34,549 nt of DNA from Acidobacteriota bacterium. Its GTDB lineage: Bacteria; Acidobacteriota; Vicinamibacteria; Vicinamibacterales; UBA8438. Positions 1 to 7,563 of the stretch are shown here, piece after piece. The notes beneath the pieces are model-generated. The model was not told the origin of the DNA, made no database searches, and saw only the letters and a list, made by a program, of their open reading frames with translations. The DNA lies in the NCBI GenBank assembly GCA_026708265.1, contig JAPOVI010000367.1:1-34549 (forward strand). Direction: 5' to 3'. The number at the start of each line of letters is the position of its first letter. Position 1 is the stretch's first letter. A program made the translations under genes and the position numbers.

Positions 1-253
1 CGAGGTTGCCGCGGTGCACGATCCAGACGTGGTCGTCGGAGTCGACCGCGACCCCGATCGTGGAGCCTAGCAGCCAGTTGTTCGGCAGCGGCTTCGGCCA
101 GAACGGGTCCACCTCGAACGTCGGCGCGCCCTCGCCCGTGGTCGGGGGCAGCTCCGTGCCCTGCGCCTGCACTCCGGGAATGGGGCCTCCACCGCACGCC
201 ACGGTGACCGCGAGGAGCGCCACCACCATCAGACAGCCGAACTTCCGGATCAT
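1..253 (-). CDS. PAL-like NHL/beta-propeller lipoprotein, 5' part only
   Basis: The gene is cut by the left edge of the window; only the first 84 codons are present. The ATG at 253 follows a strong Shine-Dalgarno AGGAGG with a 5-nt gap. The protein starts with a basic residue, a hydrophobic stretch and VTVACGGG, a plausible lipobox with Cys20; cleavage after VQA is the alternative. It continues with WPKPLPNNW and then GVAVDSDDHVWIVHRG. This matches the first blade of NHL-type six-bladed propellers and resembles the start of peptidyl-alpha-hydroxyglycine amidating lyase (PAL), which reads GVALD...IFHRG. It lies 71 bp downstream of the unknown gene and two genes downstream of a PHM-like monooxygenase, on the same strand. 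An NHL-propeller lipoprotein is well supported. True PAL activity is an inference, because the metal and catalytic residues lie outside the window. Confidence 0.7.
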   Translation of the reverse strand, partial: MIRKFGCLMVVALLAVTVACGGGPIPGVQAQGTELPPTTGEGAPTFEVDPFWPKPLPNNWLLGSTIGVAVDSDDHVWIVHRGNL

Positions 254-324
254 GTATGCCTCCTGACGTTTCGCTATCGCGCCCCAAGCGTGCCACTTCG
301 CCCCCTCCGGAGGCAAGCACGAAA

Positions 325-1227
325 TCACGGCGACAGCGGGGCCGGCTCGACGACGACGTCGACATGGGCGGTCGTCCAGCAGCACTGGTCGCCGCCCCCT
401 CCATTACCCGAGATGTCGTTCGCAGTCACGGTGAGACGGTAGGCGCCCGGCTCCGCGAAGGTCGCCATCGTCGATGCCTCCCCGCCCGCGAGGCTCTCGT
501 ACTCGTACGTCGCCTCGTCGAGGGTGACGTCGCCCGGGCCGCGATGCTTGCGCCAGGTGACCGTGAGCGGAGGCCGCGGGCGGCTGCGGGCGCGGGGCGG
601 CGGCGGGTTCTCCAGCTCCGTGTCCCTCGCCCACGCGGTCAGGCGGACGGGAACCCCGGCGACGGCCCGGAGGGACGCCGCCACGCCCTGCGGCGGTCCC
701 TGGAGCTCCGGCCCTCCGTCGGCCACGCGCAGGAGCGGCGGCCGGTTGCCGTTCGCCCGGTTCAGGAACGGATCGACGAAGTACGGGGGATTCAGCCAGA
801 AGGTGACCTCGGCGCGCTGGTTGTTCGCGACCAGCGTCCAGGTCAGCCGACGCTCGGCGAAGTCGGCGGGCACGCGGATCGCGAACACGCCCCAGGCGCG
901 CCGCGGCAGGAAGTGCGTCGGCTGTCCCAGGTCCGGACCGCCGGGCTCGATGCGGTTGTCCGGACCGATCGGCAGGTCGACCGGTACCGCGTTGCGGTTG
1001 AAGTAGCCGAGCAGGATGGTGTGGCTCCCGTCGGCGTTGCGGTACCAGCCTTCCAGGGCCGGGTAGATCGCCTCTCCGCGATCGCCCTCCGGCTCGAGAG
1101 GCAACGGGGCCCGTGGCGGCTGCGCCCCCGCACCGGACGCCGCCAGCAGCAGGGCCGCCAGCAGCGCGAACGGCAGGGCGACCGACGCAGGGGAAGCCGC
1201 CGGCACCGCGTGCGCGCGTCCCGTCAA
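325..1227 (-). CDS. conserved secreted protein of unknown function, Ig/PKD-like C-terminus
   Basis: I do not know a function for this protein. It has a signal peptide (hydrophobic stretch ending GAGAQPP) and is about 300 residues long. The N-terminal half has a block reading LEGWYRNADGSHTILLGYFNRN followed by GPDLGQPTHFLPRRAWGVF. I recall similar blocks in uncharacterised secreted proteins of acidobacteria, but I cannot search. The C-terminal third looks beta-rich and Ig/PKD-like (TWRKHRGPG, FAEPGAYRLTVTANDISG). The TTG start at 1227 overlaps the stop of the cytochrome/PHM gene, suggesting translational coupling, and gives the signal peptide a basic N-terminus. GTG at 1206 is the alternative. 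Its position between a PHM-like and a PAL-like gene suggests a periplasmic partner, which is inference only. Confidence 0.75.
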   Translation of the reverse strand: MTGRAHAVPAASPASVALPFALLAALLLAASGAGAQPPRAPLPLEPEGDRGEAIYPALEGWYRNADGSHTILLGYFNRNAVPVDLPIGPDNRIEPGGPDLGQPTHFLPRRAWGVFAIRVPADFAERRLTWTLVANNQRAEVTFWLNPPYFVDPFLNRANGNRPPLLRVADGGPELQGPPQGVAASLRAVAGVPVRLTAWARDTELENPPPPRARSRPRPPLTVTWRKHRGPGDVTLDEATYEYESLAGGEASTMATFAEPGAYRLTVTANDISGNGGGGDQCCWTTAHVDVVVEPAPLSP

Positions 1228-2561
1228 TTGTCGTCCGTCCTCGCCGCGCGCTTCTCGAGCTCCGCCTCGTAGTCGTCGTCCGTGAAGTAGGTGACGTTGA
1301 CCCACGCGTGCGCCATCTCGTCGACCGTCCGGTCCCCGTAACCGACCCAGACGTTCGGATCGGGGTTGGCCCGGTTGGCCGCCGTGTTGTCGTGCCACGC
1401 GGTCACCTTGATCACCGTGCCGCGCGGCAGCAGCGGCGCGGTGTCGTCGGCGTAGACGTAGGCGTTGTGCCAGTTGAAGTTGAAGTCGCCGACGTGGCTC
1501 AGGGTCCGGACGCGGCCGGTGGGGAGAATCGCCTCCATCGACATCGCCTTGCCGCGAAGGTGCATGTGCGGCTGGTAGCTCTCGATGCGCGCGGCCCGCC
1601 GCAGCGGGAAGAAGCCCTCGGTCACCGTGACGCTGTGCGGCGGGATGTCGAGCGCCCCCCCGCCGGTTGCGCCCATCAGGTGCAGGACCTGCCGGTGGTC
1701 CGGCTCCTCGTCGCGCGGATAGAAGTAGATGCCCAGCTCGACGTGGTCGGTGATCTCCTCGCCTGCCGCCGAGTAGTGAACGTCCCAGATGATGCGCGAC
1801 CCGGGAAGCATGAGCTTGCCGCTGCCGGGGCGCATCAGCTCGCCCTGCTTGCCGACCGCCCACTCCATGAAGAGCCCGGAGTTGTTGAGCGGATCGTCGT
1901 CGTCGGTCGCGTTCGCGTTGCGCAGCAGGGGGTCGGTCTCCTCCTGCTCGAGGCGCGCGATCGCGTGATGGGTGATGCGGCGGCCGGCGACCGTGGCCGG
2001 CCGCAACTCGATGGCCCGCACCCAGCGGGGCTCGGTCAGGCCGGTCTCGCTCTGCGGCTTCCACCACGCGTCGTTCGCCTCGGCGGGCATCGTGAACGGG
2101 GCCGAGCGAACGATGAGGTCGGGCGGGCCGCCGAACCGCTCCGCGAAGTACCACTTCGACGCGTCGGGCCACTCCCGCGGAGGCGGCAGATCGGCCGGAT
2201 TGCCCTGCGGCGCGCCGCCGTCAACCCACCGGACGACGGTGTCGATCTCCGCGTCGGTGAGCGAGCGGTCGTTCTTGAACTCTGCGATTCCGACCGTGCG
2301 GTCGATGTGCCATGGCGGCATCTGCCGCGTCGAGACGCGCTCCCGAATGGACCGCGCCCAGGGGCGGGCCTCCTGATACGTCACCAGCGACATGGGGGCG
2401 ATGGAGTCGGCACGGTGGCACGCCTCGCACTTGGCCTGGAAGATAGGCGCGACATCCCGGGTGAAGGTGGGGGTCTCCGCCTCCGCCGCCGCGGCAGGAC
2501 CGGCCAGGGCGGCAAGGACGGCGATCATCGCCGACGCCGTGAGCAGTCTCGTGTTCGTCAT
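1224..2561 (-). CDS. c-type cytochrome fused to PHM-like copper monooxygenase
   Basis: The predicted exported protein has 445 residues and a Sec signal peptide ending near GPAAAAEA. A haem-binding CEACH lies at residues 45-49, with MPPWH at 81-85 likely supplying the axial Met. The rest resembles the two-domain copper type II, ascorbate-dependent monooxygenase fold of PHM. Counterparts of all six copper ligands are visible: the THHA pair (His198, His199) and DVHY (His262) for CuH, then QPHMHLRGKA (His332, His334) and DEMAH (Met416) for CuM. PHM takes electrons from ascorbate; here the fused haem domain could deliver them, which is inference. The ATG at 2561 is chosen because it begins the signal peptide; an upstream in-frame start at 2591 would add ten charged residues. 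It lies 52 bp downstream of tRNA-Cys and overlaps the next gene. The substrate is unknown. Confidence 0.85.
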   Translation of the reverse strand: MTNTRLLTASAMIAVLAALAGPAAAAEAETPTFTRDVAPIFQAKCEACHRADSIAPMSLVTYQEARPWARSIRERVSTRQMPPWHIDRTVGIAEFKNDRSLTDAEIDTVVRWVDGGAPQGNPADLPPPREWPDASKWYFAERFGGPPDLIVRSAPFTMPAEANDAWWKPQSETGLTEPRWVRAIELRPATVAGRRITHHAIARLEQEETDPLLRNANATDDDDPLNNSGLFMEWAVGKQGELMRPGSGKLMLPGSRIIWDVHYSAAGEEITDHVELGIYFYPRDEEPDHRQVLHLMGATGGGALDIPPHSVTVTEGFFPLRRAARIESYQPHMHLRGKAMSMEAILPTGRVRTLSHVGDFNFNWHNAYVYADDTAPLLPRGTVIKVTAWHDNTAANRANPDPNVWVGYGDRTVDEMAHAWVNVTYFTDDDYEAELEKRAARTDDN

Positions 2562-2613
2562 GGCTTCTCGCGTCCTGTGCGTCCTGCGCACGCGCGGCGT
2601 GCGGATGATGATA

Positions 2614-2687
<74 letters not shown>

Positions 2688-2724
2688 GTGCGGGCGGTCA
2701 CCCACGGCCTCGCGAGCAGAGGGA

Positions 2725-2799
2725 TGGAGCGGGAAACGGGATTCGAACCCGCGACTTCGACCTTGGCAAGGTCGCACTCTACCACTGAGTTATTCCCGC
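2725..2799 (-). tRNA. tRNA-Gly (GCC)
   Basis: A full cloverleaf folds from the minus strand. The 5' acceptor GCGGGAA pairs with TTCCCGC, the anticodon stem CGACC/GGTCG holds loop TTGCCAA with anticodon GCC, and the T loop is TTCGAAT. CCA is encoded at the 3' end. A plausible promoter lies immediately upstream at 2821-2850. Confidence 0.95.
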
Positions 2800-2820
2800 C
2801 CGCCACAACGCGCGCCCCCA

Positions 2821-2850
2821 ACCGTACCACAGGCCATCCGAGCGCTTCAA
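2821..2850 (-). promoter_or_regulatory. promoter of the tRNA-Gly/tRNA-Cys unit
   Basis: On the minus strand TTGAAG (2850-2845) is followed after 18 bp by TACGGT (2826-2821). Transcription would start about 15 bp before the tRNA-Gly 5' end. The -35 and -10 each match the housekeeping sigma consensus at about four of six positions. Confidence 0.5.
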
Positions 2851-2854
2851 GCGC

Positions 2855-2889
2855 GGCCACCGCGGCGCCCGCGGGGCGCGGCGGTGGCC
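2855..2889. terminator. strong hairpin between yraN and the tRNA promoter
   Basis: The arms GGCCACCGC (2855-2863) and GCGGTGGCC (2881-2889) are perfectly complementary. A second nested pair, GCGCCC/GGGCGC, closes on a 3-nt loop, giving about 15 bp with a single G-G mismatch. It sits after the yraN stop and just before the tRNA -35 box. There is no T-run on either side, so it is not a classical intrinsic terminator. A role in ending the yraN transcript is inferred from position. Confidence 0.4.
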
Positions 2890-2944
2890 GGCGCCGGGCC
2901 GGGACTGCGGCAGCGCGGGCCCGCGGCGCAGGCTCCCGGCGCCG

Positions 2945-3313
2945 TCACAGGCTGAAGGCGTTCCTCACGACCGTCACCTGCGCTCGTTCCGGCTCACGCC
3001 CGGTGACGGCGACGACATCGAACCGGCACGGGCGCTCGCCCCATCCGGCGCGGGCGAGGTAGCTGCGGGCCATCGCGGCGACCCGGCGCTGCTTGCGCGC
3101 GGTGACCGCCTCGAGCGGCGTGCCGTAGCGGCGGCCGGCACGCGCCTTCACCTCCACGAAGACCAGGACGTCGCCGTCACGAGCCACGATGTCGATCTCG
3201 CCGTGCCGCGTCCGGAAGCCGCGGGCCAGGATGGCGTAACCGCGCCGCCGCAACTCGCGGCACGCCAGGAACTCGCCGAGCGTTCCGAGCGCCGCCTGTC
3301 GAGGAGTCGGCAC
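2945..3313 (-). CDS. yraN: YraN/UPF0102 family nuclease-fold protein
   Basis: The protein has 122 residues, the usual length for this family. It carries the hallmark GEIDIVARDG and VFVEVKAR segments, which form the PD-(D/E)xK-type nuclease core (Asp, Glu-x-Lys). The family is very widespread, often annotated as a putative endonuclease or Holliday-junction-resolvase-related, and its role is not settled. I chose GTG at 3313 because the product then begins MPTPRQAALGTLGEFLA, as family members do. TTG at 3358 would overlap cysS by 16 bp and add 15 residues. It lies directly downstream of cysS on the same strand and is probably co-transcribed with it. Confidence 0.88.
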   Translation of the reverse strand: MPTPRQAALGTLGEFLACRELRRRGYAILARGFRTRHGEIDIVARDGDVLVFVEVKARAGRRYGTPLEAVTARKQRRVAAMARSYLARAGWGERPCRFDVVAVTGREPERAQVTVVRNAFSL

Positions 3314-3342
3314 GACGCCGACAGTTCTTGCAAGCTCCGCGC

Positions 3343-4758
3343 CTACTTCCGCCGCCAACGAGTCCCATCGGATGTGTCCTCGAGCTGGATGCCGCGTTCG
3401 TCGAGCTCGTCCCGGATCCGGTCGGCGGTCGCGAAGTCGCGCCGGCGGCGCGCCTCCCGCCGGGCGGCGATCAGGCGGTCGATCTCGCCCACCTCGACCG
3501 GAGGCGCGGCCTCCTCGGCCCGTCGCAGGTCGATCACCCCGAGGACCCGATCGAACGCCTCGAACGCGTCCTGGACGAGCGCGGCATCCCCGGCGCCGAG
3601 CTCCCCGGCGTCGATCGCCGCGTTCACGTCGCGCACGAGCTCGAAGACCGCGCCCAGCGCCCCCGGCACGTTCAGGTCATCCGCCATCCGCGCGGCGAAC
3701 GCCTGGCGTGCGGACTCGACGCGCTCGGCGATCGCGTCGTGCGGTTCCCCCCGCGACACCGACTCGACGCGGGCCAGGCATGCCATCAGCCGCTGCAGCG
3801 CCTCCTCCGCCTGCGCGAGGCTCGTCCACGTGAAGCGCAACTGCTTGCGGTAGTGCGTCGACAGCAGGACGAAGCGCAGCGCCGACGCCCGGTGGCCGCG
3901 CTCGAGGATGTCCTGCACCGTGAAGACGTTGCCGAGCGACTTCGACATCTTCACGTCGCGGTCGAGCAGCAGATGCTCCACGTGCACCCAGAAGCGGGCG
4001 AACGGCTGGCCGGTTGCCCCCTCCGCCTGGGCGATCTCGTTCTCGTGGTGGGGGAAGACGAGATCCACCCCGCCGGCGTGGATATCGATGGGCGGCCCGT
4101 CCAGGAGGCGCAACGCCATCGCGGAACACTCGATGTGCCACCCGGGGCGCCCGGGTCCGACCCCGAGATCCCAGCTCGGCTCCCCGGGGGTCGTCGCCTT
4201 CCACAGCACGAAGTCGCGAGCGTCCTCCTTCGCGTACTCGTCGCTGTCCACGCGTGCGCCCGGGCGCATCCCGTCGTGGTCGAGTCGCGCCAGCTTGCCG
4301 TAGCCGGGCAGCGTTCCGATCCGGAAATACACCGATCCGTCGCTGCGGTACGTATGTCCGCGCGCCTCGAGGGCCGCGATCATGTCGGCCATCGCCTGCA
4401 GGTTCTCGCCGTCCGTCGCTCGCGGCGATTCCTCGACGGCCTCGAGCCCGAGGGTGACCGCATCCTCGCGGAACGCGTCGATGTAGCGATCCGTGTACTC
4501 GCGCAGCGGCACGCCGGCCGCCCGCGCGCCCGCGATCGTCTTGTCGTCGACGTCGGTGAAGTTGACCACCTGGCGCATCCCGTGCCCCGCGACGTGCCGC
4601 AGCGTGCGCCGCAGGACGTCGAGGCAGACGAACGTCCGGAAGTTGCCGATGTGGCCGCGGGCGTACACGGTCAGGCCGCACGCGTACATCCGCACGGTGC
4701 CGCCGTGCGAGGGGGCGAACTCCTCGACCGAGCGGGTCAGGGTGTTGTAGAGGCGCAT
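3343..4758 (-). CDS. cysS: cysteinyl-tRNA synthetase
   Basis: This 471-residue class I synthetase attaches cysteine to tRNA-Cys in the cytoplasm. The ATP-binding HIGN (36-39) and KMSKS (270-274) signatures are intact. Zinc ligands are visible as Cys27 (MYACGLTVY), Cys211 (HIECSAM) and the HHENE segment at 237-241. Length and domain order match the family, ending in an anticodon-binding region rich in Arg and Glu. The ATG at 4758 gives the typical start MRLYNTLTR. A tRNA-Cys gene lies only 0.7 kb downstream on the same strand, so the enzyme and its tRNA are physically clustered. Upstream is a small ATPase-like gene across a 63-bp gap. Confidence 0.97.
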   Translation of the reverse strand: MRLYNTLTRSVEEFAPSHGGTVRMYACGLTVYARGHIGNFRTFVCLDVLRRTLRHVAGHGMRQVVNFTDVDDKTIAGARAAGVPLREYTDRYIDAFREDAVTLGLEAVEESPRATDGENLQAMADMIAALEARGHTYRSDGSVYFRIGTLPGYGKLARLDHDGMRPGARVDSDEYAKEDARDFVLWKATTPGEPSWDLGVGPGRPGWHIECSAMALRLLDGPPIDIHAGGVDLVFPHHENEIAQAEGATGQPFARFWVHVEHLLLDRDVKMSKSLGNVFTVQDILERGHRASALRFVLLSTHYRKQLRFTWTSLAQAEEALQRLMACLARVESVSRGEPHDAIAERVESARQAFAARMADDLNVPGALGAVFELVRDVNAAIDAGELGAGDAALVQDAFEAFDRVLGVIDLRRAEEAAPPVEVGEIDRLIAARREARRRRDFATADRIRDELDERGIQLEDTSDGTRWRRK

Positions 4759-4821
4759 GTCGGTGGTCGGGTCTCCGCGGTCCGTGGCCGCCGGTGCGAC
4801 CGCACAGGGAGCGGCCGGTAG

Positions 4822-5241
4822 TCAGCCGCGGCCGGGCCGGGCCTTGGCGAGGGTGCACACGTCGAGGCCGTCCTCGCGCCCGAACTCCACCCGCGTCATC
4901 ACCTGCCGAATGCGGTGGAGCGGCGCGTCATCGCCCGCGCCGCCCTCGCGCAACGCGCGATCGAGACCCGTTTCCCCGGTCGGCCCGGCGGCGCCGGGCG
5001 CCGGCCGGCACCCGATGCGGATCTGCATCTCCGTCTCGCAGATCACGAACCGCAGGTCGACGCTGGCGTCCGGCGTGCCGGCCATGCAGGCCCGTGCGCC
5101 GCCGATTGCCCGCTCCACAACGCCGGCGACGGCCGTCGCGTCCGACGTGTCGTACCCCACGTAGGCGATCATCCGCGAGACGAACTGGTCGAGCAACGGG
5201 CGGAAGCGCTCGTCGCAGGACACGGTCATGTCCAGGCGCAT
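4822..5241 (-). CDS. unknown protein, possible degenerate GHKL/anti-sigma-type fold
   Basis: I do not firmly recognise this 139-residue protein. Its opening (MTVSCDERFRPLLDQFVSRM, then a helical stretch ending VVERAIGGARACM), the central strand pair (VDLRFVICETEMQIRIG) and the end (MTRVEFGREDGLDVCTLAK) follow the layout of small HATPase_c_2 proteins, the anti-sigma or serine-kinase ATPases. The N-box Asn and Gly-rich lid that bind ATP are not visible, so nucleotide binding would be lost if the resemblance is real. The ATG at 5241 gives the family-like start. GTG at 5283 overlaps the ribF stop by one base (TAGTG) and may be the coupled start, adding 14 residues; a Shine-Dalgarno-like GGAAGGGAG lies between the two. 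It sits between ribF and cysS. Confidence 0.6.
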   Translation of the reverse strand: MRLDMTVSCDERFRPLLDQFVSRMIAYVGYDTSDATAVAGVVERAIGGARACMAGTPDASVDLRFVICETEMQIRIGCRPAPGAAGPTGETGLDRALREGGAGDDAPLHRIRQVMTRVEFGREDGLDVCTLAKARPGRG

Positions 5242-5282
5242 CGGCACGGGGTCCGCGGGGCTCCCTTCCGTCACGGCGTTCA

Positions 5283-6221
5283 CTATAGTGAAATCCGGCT
5301 GAACAACGCGCGCGCCTGGTCGCAGTCGGCGGCGATCTGCCGCGTCAGGGCGGCGGCGTCCGGAAACGGCCGTTCCCCTCGCAGTCGCTGGATGAAGGCC
5401 AGCCTGACGCGGCGACCGTAGAGATCGTCCCCCGCCTCGAGCAGGTGCGTTTCGACGGTGCGCGGCCCCGCGGTCTCGAATGTCGGCCGCACGCCGATGT
5501 TCGTAATGGATGGATGCAGGATCCCGTCCACCGTCGCCGTCGTCGCGTAGACGCCGTCCGGGGGCAGCAACTCGTTGTCGCTGTCGAGGTTGGCGGTGGG
5601 AAACCCCTGGTTCCGGCCCCGGCCCGCCCCGTGCACCACCGTGCCCTCGATGGTGTAGTGATGGCCGAGGAGCGCGCCGGCCTCGTCCACGCGACCCTCG
5701 CCGACCAGGCGTCGCAGCCGCGTGCTGCTGACGACGAAGTCCTTGTAGCGCACCGGCTCGATCCGCTCCGCGCGAAAGCCGTACTGCGCCCCGAGCGCGC
5801 GCAGGAGGGAGAAATTGCCGCGGCGGTCGCGTCCGAACAGGAAGTTCGCACCCACCCAGACATCGCGCACCGCCAGCCACTCGACGAGCACGGTCCGCAC
5901 GAACCGTTCCGGGTCCCAACGCGAGAGCTCGAGGGTGAACCGCACTACCGCGGCCCCGTCCATGCCGAGGTCGGCCAGGCCCCGGAGCCTCTGGGCGAGC
6001 GTCATCAGCAGCGGCGGTGCGCGATCCGGCCGGACGACGCGGGGCGGGTGGGGATCGAACGTCAGCACCACCGCGGTGCCGCCGCGCTCGTCCGCCTGGC
6101 TTCGCACCCGCTCGACCAGCTTGGTATGACCCCGGTGCAGGCCGTCGAAGTTCCCGAGCGCCAGGGCGGTCTGCGTCCACGCCGCCGGCGGCCGGTCGTC
6201 AGGATAGTGAATGACGTCCAC
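5283..6221 (-). CDS. ribF: bifunctional riboflavin kinase/FAD synthetase
   Basis: The 312-residue enzyme phosphorylates riboflavin to FMN and adenylates FMN to FAD. The N-terminal nucleotidyltransferase domain has GNFDGLHRGH (23-32), TFDPHP, the VGANFLFGRDRRGN segment, and SSTRLR in place of the usual ISSTRIR. The C-terminal kinase domain starts near residue 190 (GTVVHGAGRGRNQGFPTANL) and includes GVYA and NIGVRPTF. Length is typical. Translation starts at GTG 6221, 6 nt after the stop of the MBL-fold gene, so the two are probably in one operon. Confidence 0.96.
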   Translation of the reverse strand: MDVIHYPDDRPPAAWTQTALALGNFDGLHRGHTKLVERVRSQADERGGTAVVLTFDPHPPRVVRPDRAPPLLMTLAQRLRGLADLGMDGAAVVRFTLELSRWDPERFVRTVLVEWLAVRDVWVGANFLFGRDRRGNFSLLRALGAQYGFRAERIEPVRYKDFVVSSTRLRRLVGEGRVDEAGALLGHHYTIEGTVVHGAGRGRNQGFPTANLDSDNELLPPDGVYATTATVDGILHPSITNIGVRPTFETAGPRTVETHLLEAGDDLYGRRVRLAFIQRLRGERPFPDAAALTRQIAADCDQARALFSRISL

Positions 6222-6227
6222 GCTCGA

Positions 6228-7049
6228 TCACGGGATCATAGTCCAAGGCGTCGGATTCGCCGGAACGGACGGCTCCGCGGCCGCATCCACCTCCAGGCAC
6301 AGCCCGTCGTAGGCCAACGTCATCCCCCGCGGCAGTTCGTCGCACGTTGCCGCATGCGCGAGATCGTGCGCCATGTGCGTGAAGTAGGTGCGCGCGGCGC
6401 CGATCCGCCGGGCGGCCGCCACCGCCTCGTCGAGGGTGAAGTGGGTCGCGTGGGGCTTGCGGCGCAGCGCATCGAGGACCACGACGTCGAGTCCCCGCAG
6501 CAGCGGCCACGAGGCGTCCGGGATGGCGTTGCAGTCGGTAAGGTAGGCGAACGCCCCGATCCGGAAGCCGAGGACGGGCAGCGTGCCGTGGAGCAGCGGA
6601 ATCGGGACGACCATGCGGCGGCCGATGGAGAAGGGGCCGACCACGGTCGACAGGGCCAGTTGCGGCAGGCCGCCGCCGCGCGGCGTCGCGGGGTCGAACA
6701 CGTACGAGAACATCTGCCGCACCCGCGCCAGCGTCCGTGACGTGCCGAGGCACGGTATCGCCCGTCGCTGCCGGAAGTTGTATATGCGAACGTCGTCGAG
6801 GCCGAGCACGTGGTCCGCGTGCTCGTGCGTGAGGAGAATCGTGTCGACGCGCTTCAAGCCGAAGGCGAGGGCCTGCGCGCGGAGGTCCGGCGAGGCATCG
6901 ACGAGCACCGACGTGCCGTCGTCGAGCGCGACGGCCACCGACGTGCGCCAGCGCCGGTCCCGCACGTCGGCGGAGCGACAGGTGGCGCACTCGCAGGCGA
7001 TTACCGGGACGCCGGACGATGTGCCTGTTCCCAGGAACGTGATCCGCAC
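6228..7049 (-). CDS. MBL-fold metal-dependent hydrolase, PhnP-like
   Basis: The protein has 273 residues. The N-terminus MRITFLGTGTSSGVPVIACEC is typical of the PhnP/phosphoribosyl cyclic phosphodiesterase branch of the metallo-beta-lactamase fold, including the Cys pair CECATC. Metal ligands are visible as THEHADHVLG, then LLHGTLPVLGFRIG, YLTDCN and THMAHD. The substrate is probably a phosphodiester or cyclic nucleotide, but there is no phn operon here, so it is unassigned. I chose GTG 7049 because it directly begins the conserved first strand; an upstream extension would run into the repeat element. It is followed after 6 nt by ribF. Confidence 0.88.
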   Translation of the reverse strand: MRITFLGTGTSSGVPVIACECATCRSADVRDRRWRTSVAVALDDGTSVLVDASPDLRAQALAFGLKRVDTILLTHEHADHVLGLDDVRIYNFRQRRAIPCLGTSRTLARVRQMFSYVFDPATPRGGGLPQLALSTVVGPFSIGRRMVVPIPLLHGTLPVLGFRIGAFAYLTDCNAIPDASWPLLRGLDVVVLDALRRKPHATHFTLDEAVAAARRIGAARTYFTHMAHDLAHAATCDELPRGMTLAYDGLCLEVDAAAEPSVPANPTPWTMIP

Positions 7050-7078
7050 CGGCGGACTCCAGGGCGGTGCCCCCGCCT

Positions 7079-7181
7079 CGCCCACGATTCGTCGCCGCGA
7101 CCGCAAGGTCGCGCTGCGGCCTCCGCCTGGTGCCCCAACCAGACGTACAGGAGTCGCGCCGTTCTACGGCGCAGACTCCTA
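7079..7181 (-). repeat. stop-codon-anchored dispersed repeat, copy A
   Basis: Read on the minus strand, the element starts with the TAG stop of the DUF1844 gene (7181-7179). It continues GAGTC-T-GCGCC, loop GTAGAAC, GGCGC-GACTC: a two-part hairpin (7178-7151). After a GGTTGGGG linker comes module 2, GCGGAGGCCGCAG followed by the perfect 7-bp hairpin CGCGACC-TTGC-GGTCGCG (7113-7096) and GCGACGAA. The same modules recur at 19161 and 25110. No T-run follows either hairpin. Confidence 0.85.
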
Positions 7182-7493
7182 CCCCTCCTCGTCGGGCGCC
7201 GTCTCGTCCGGCGATGACGCGGCTTCGCCGGCGCGGTCGGAAGTCCGCTTCCGCGCTTCGGCCAGGCGGAGCCGCAACTCGTACAGCACCTGCCGCAGGA
7301 ACCGGGTCTCGTCGTCGGTAAGGTTGCCGCGGGTCTTCTCCTCGAGCAGAGCCAGCATGGCGATCGCCTGACCGGCCGCGGAGAGATTCGCGGGCCCCCT
7401 CTCGCCGGAGCCGGGATCGGCGACATCGCCGAAGTGGACGGCGGCGGTCGTCGCCAGCGAGACGACAAAGCCGTTGAAGGAAACTCCAGTCAC
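7179..7493 (-). CDS. DUF1844 domain protein
   Basis: This short protein of 104 residues belongs to the DUF1844 family, whose function is unknown. The recognisable core is FNGFVVSLATTAAVHFGD at the start, then NLSAAGQAIAMLALLEEKT, GNLTDDE and FLRQVLYELRLRLAEA. The tail is acidic and hydrophilic (SSPDETAPDEEG). GTG at 7493 is the best start because the domain begins three residues later; longer in-frame extensions reach into the mazG start region. It is divergent from mazG, with a 70-bp gap that must hold both promoters. It is followed downstream by repeat copy A and then by the MBL-fold and ribF genes. Confidence 0.87.
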   Translation of the reverse strand: MTGVSFNGFVVSLATTAAVHFGDVADPGSGERGPANLSAAGQAIAMLALLEEKTRGNLTDDETRFLRQVLYELRLRLAEARKRTSDRAGEAASSPDETAPDEEG

Positions 7494-7524
7494 GCTCGGG
7501 CTGGTCCGGGCCGTGGTGGCACGG

Positions 7525-7530
7525 CATAAT
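7525..7530 (+). promoter_or_regulatory. possible -10 box for mazG
   Basis: CATAAT lies 33 bp before the mazG ATG in the 70-bp divergent gap shared with the DUF1844 gene. No convincing -35 is present at the correct distance (TGGTCC at 7502). On the opposite strand TTGGAA and TATGCC, 17 bp apart, could serve the DUF1844 gene. Both calls are weak. Confidence 0.25.
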
Positions 7531-7563
7531 CTGTCCGGCTCCGGGTTCCAAGCATACGCCAGC

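Noticed and set aside
325..2172. One 615-residue protein covering the unknown secreted protein and part of the cytochrome gene
   Set aside because: Only the last ~300 codons look like protein and start with a signal peptide. The first half is an out-of-frame reading of the copper monooxygenase.
7151..7178. Rho-independent terminator after the DUF1844 gene
   Set aside because: The hairpin is good but no T-run follows, and the same structure recurs as part of a dispersed repeat.
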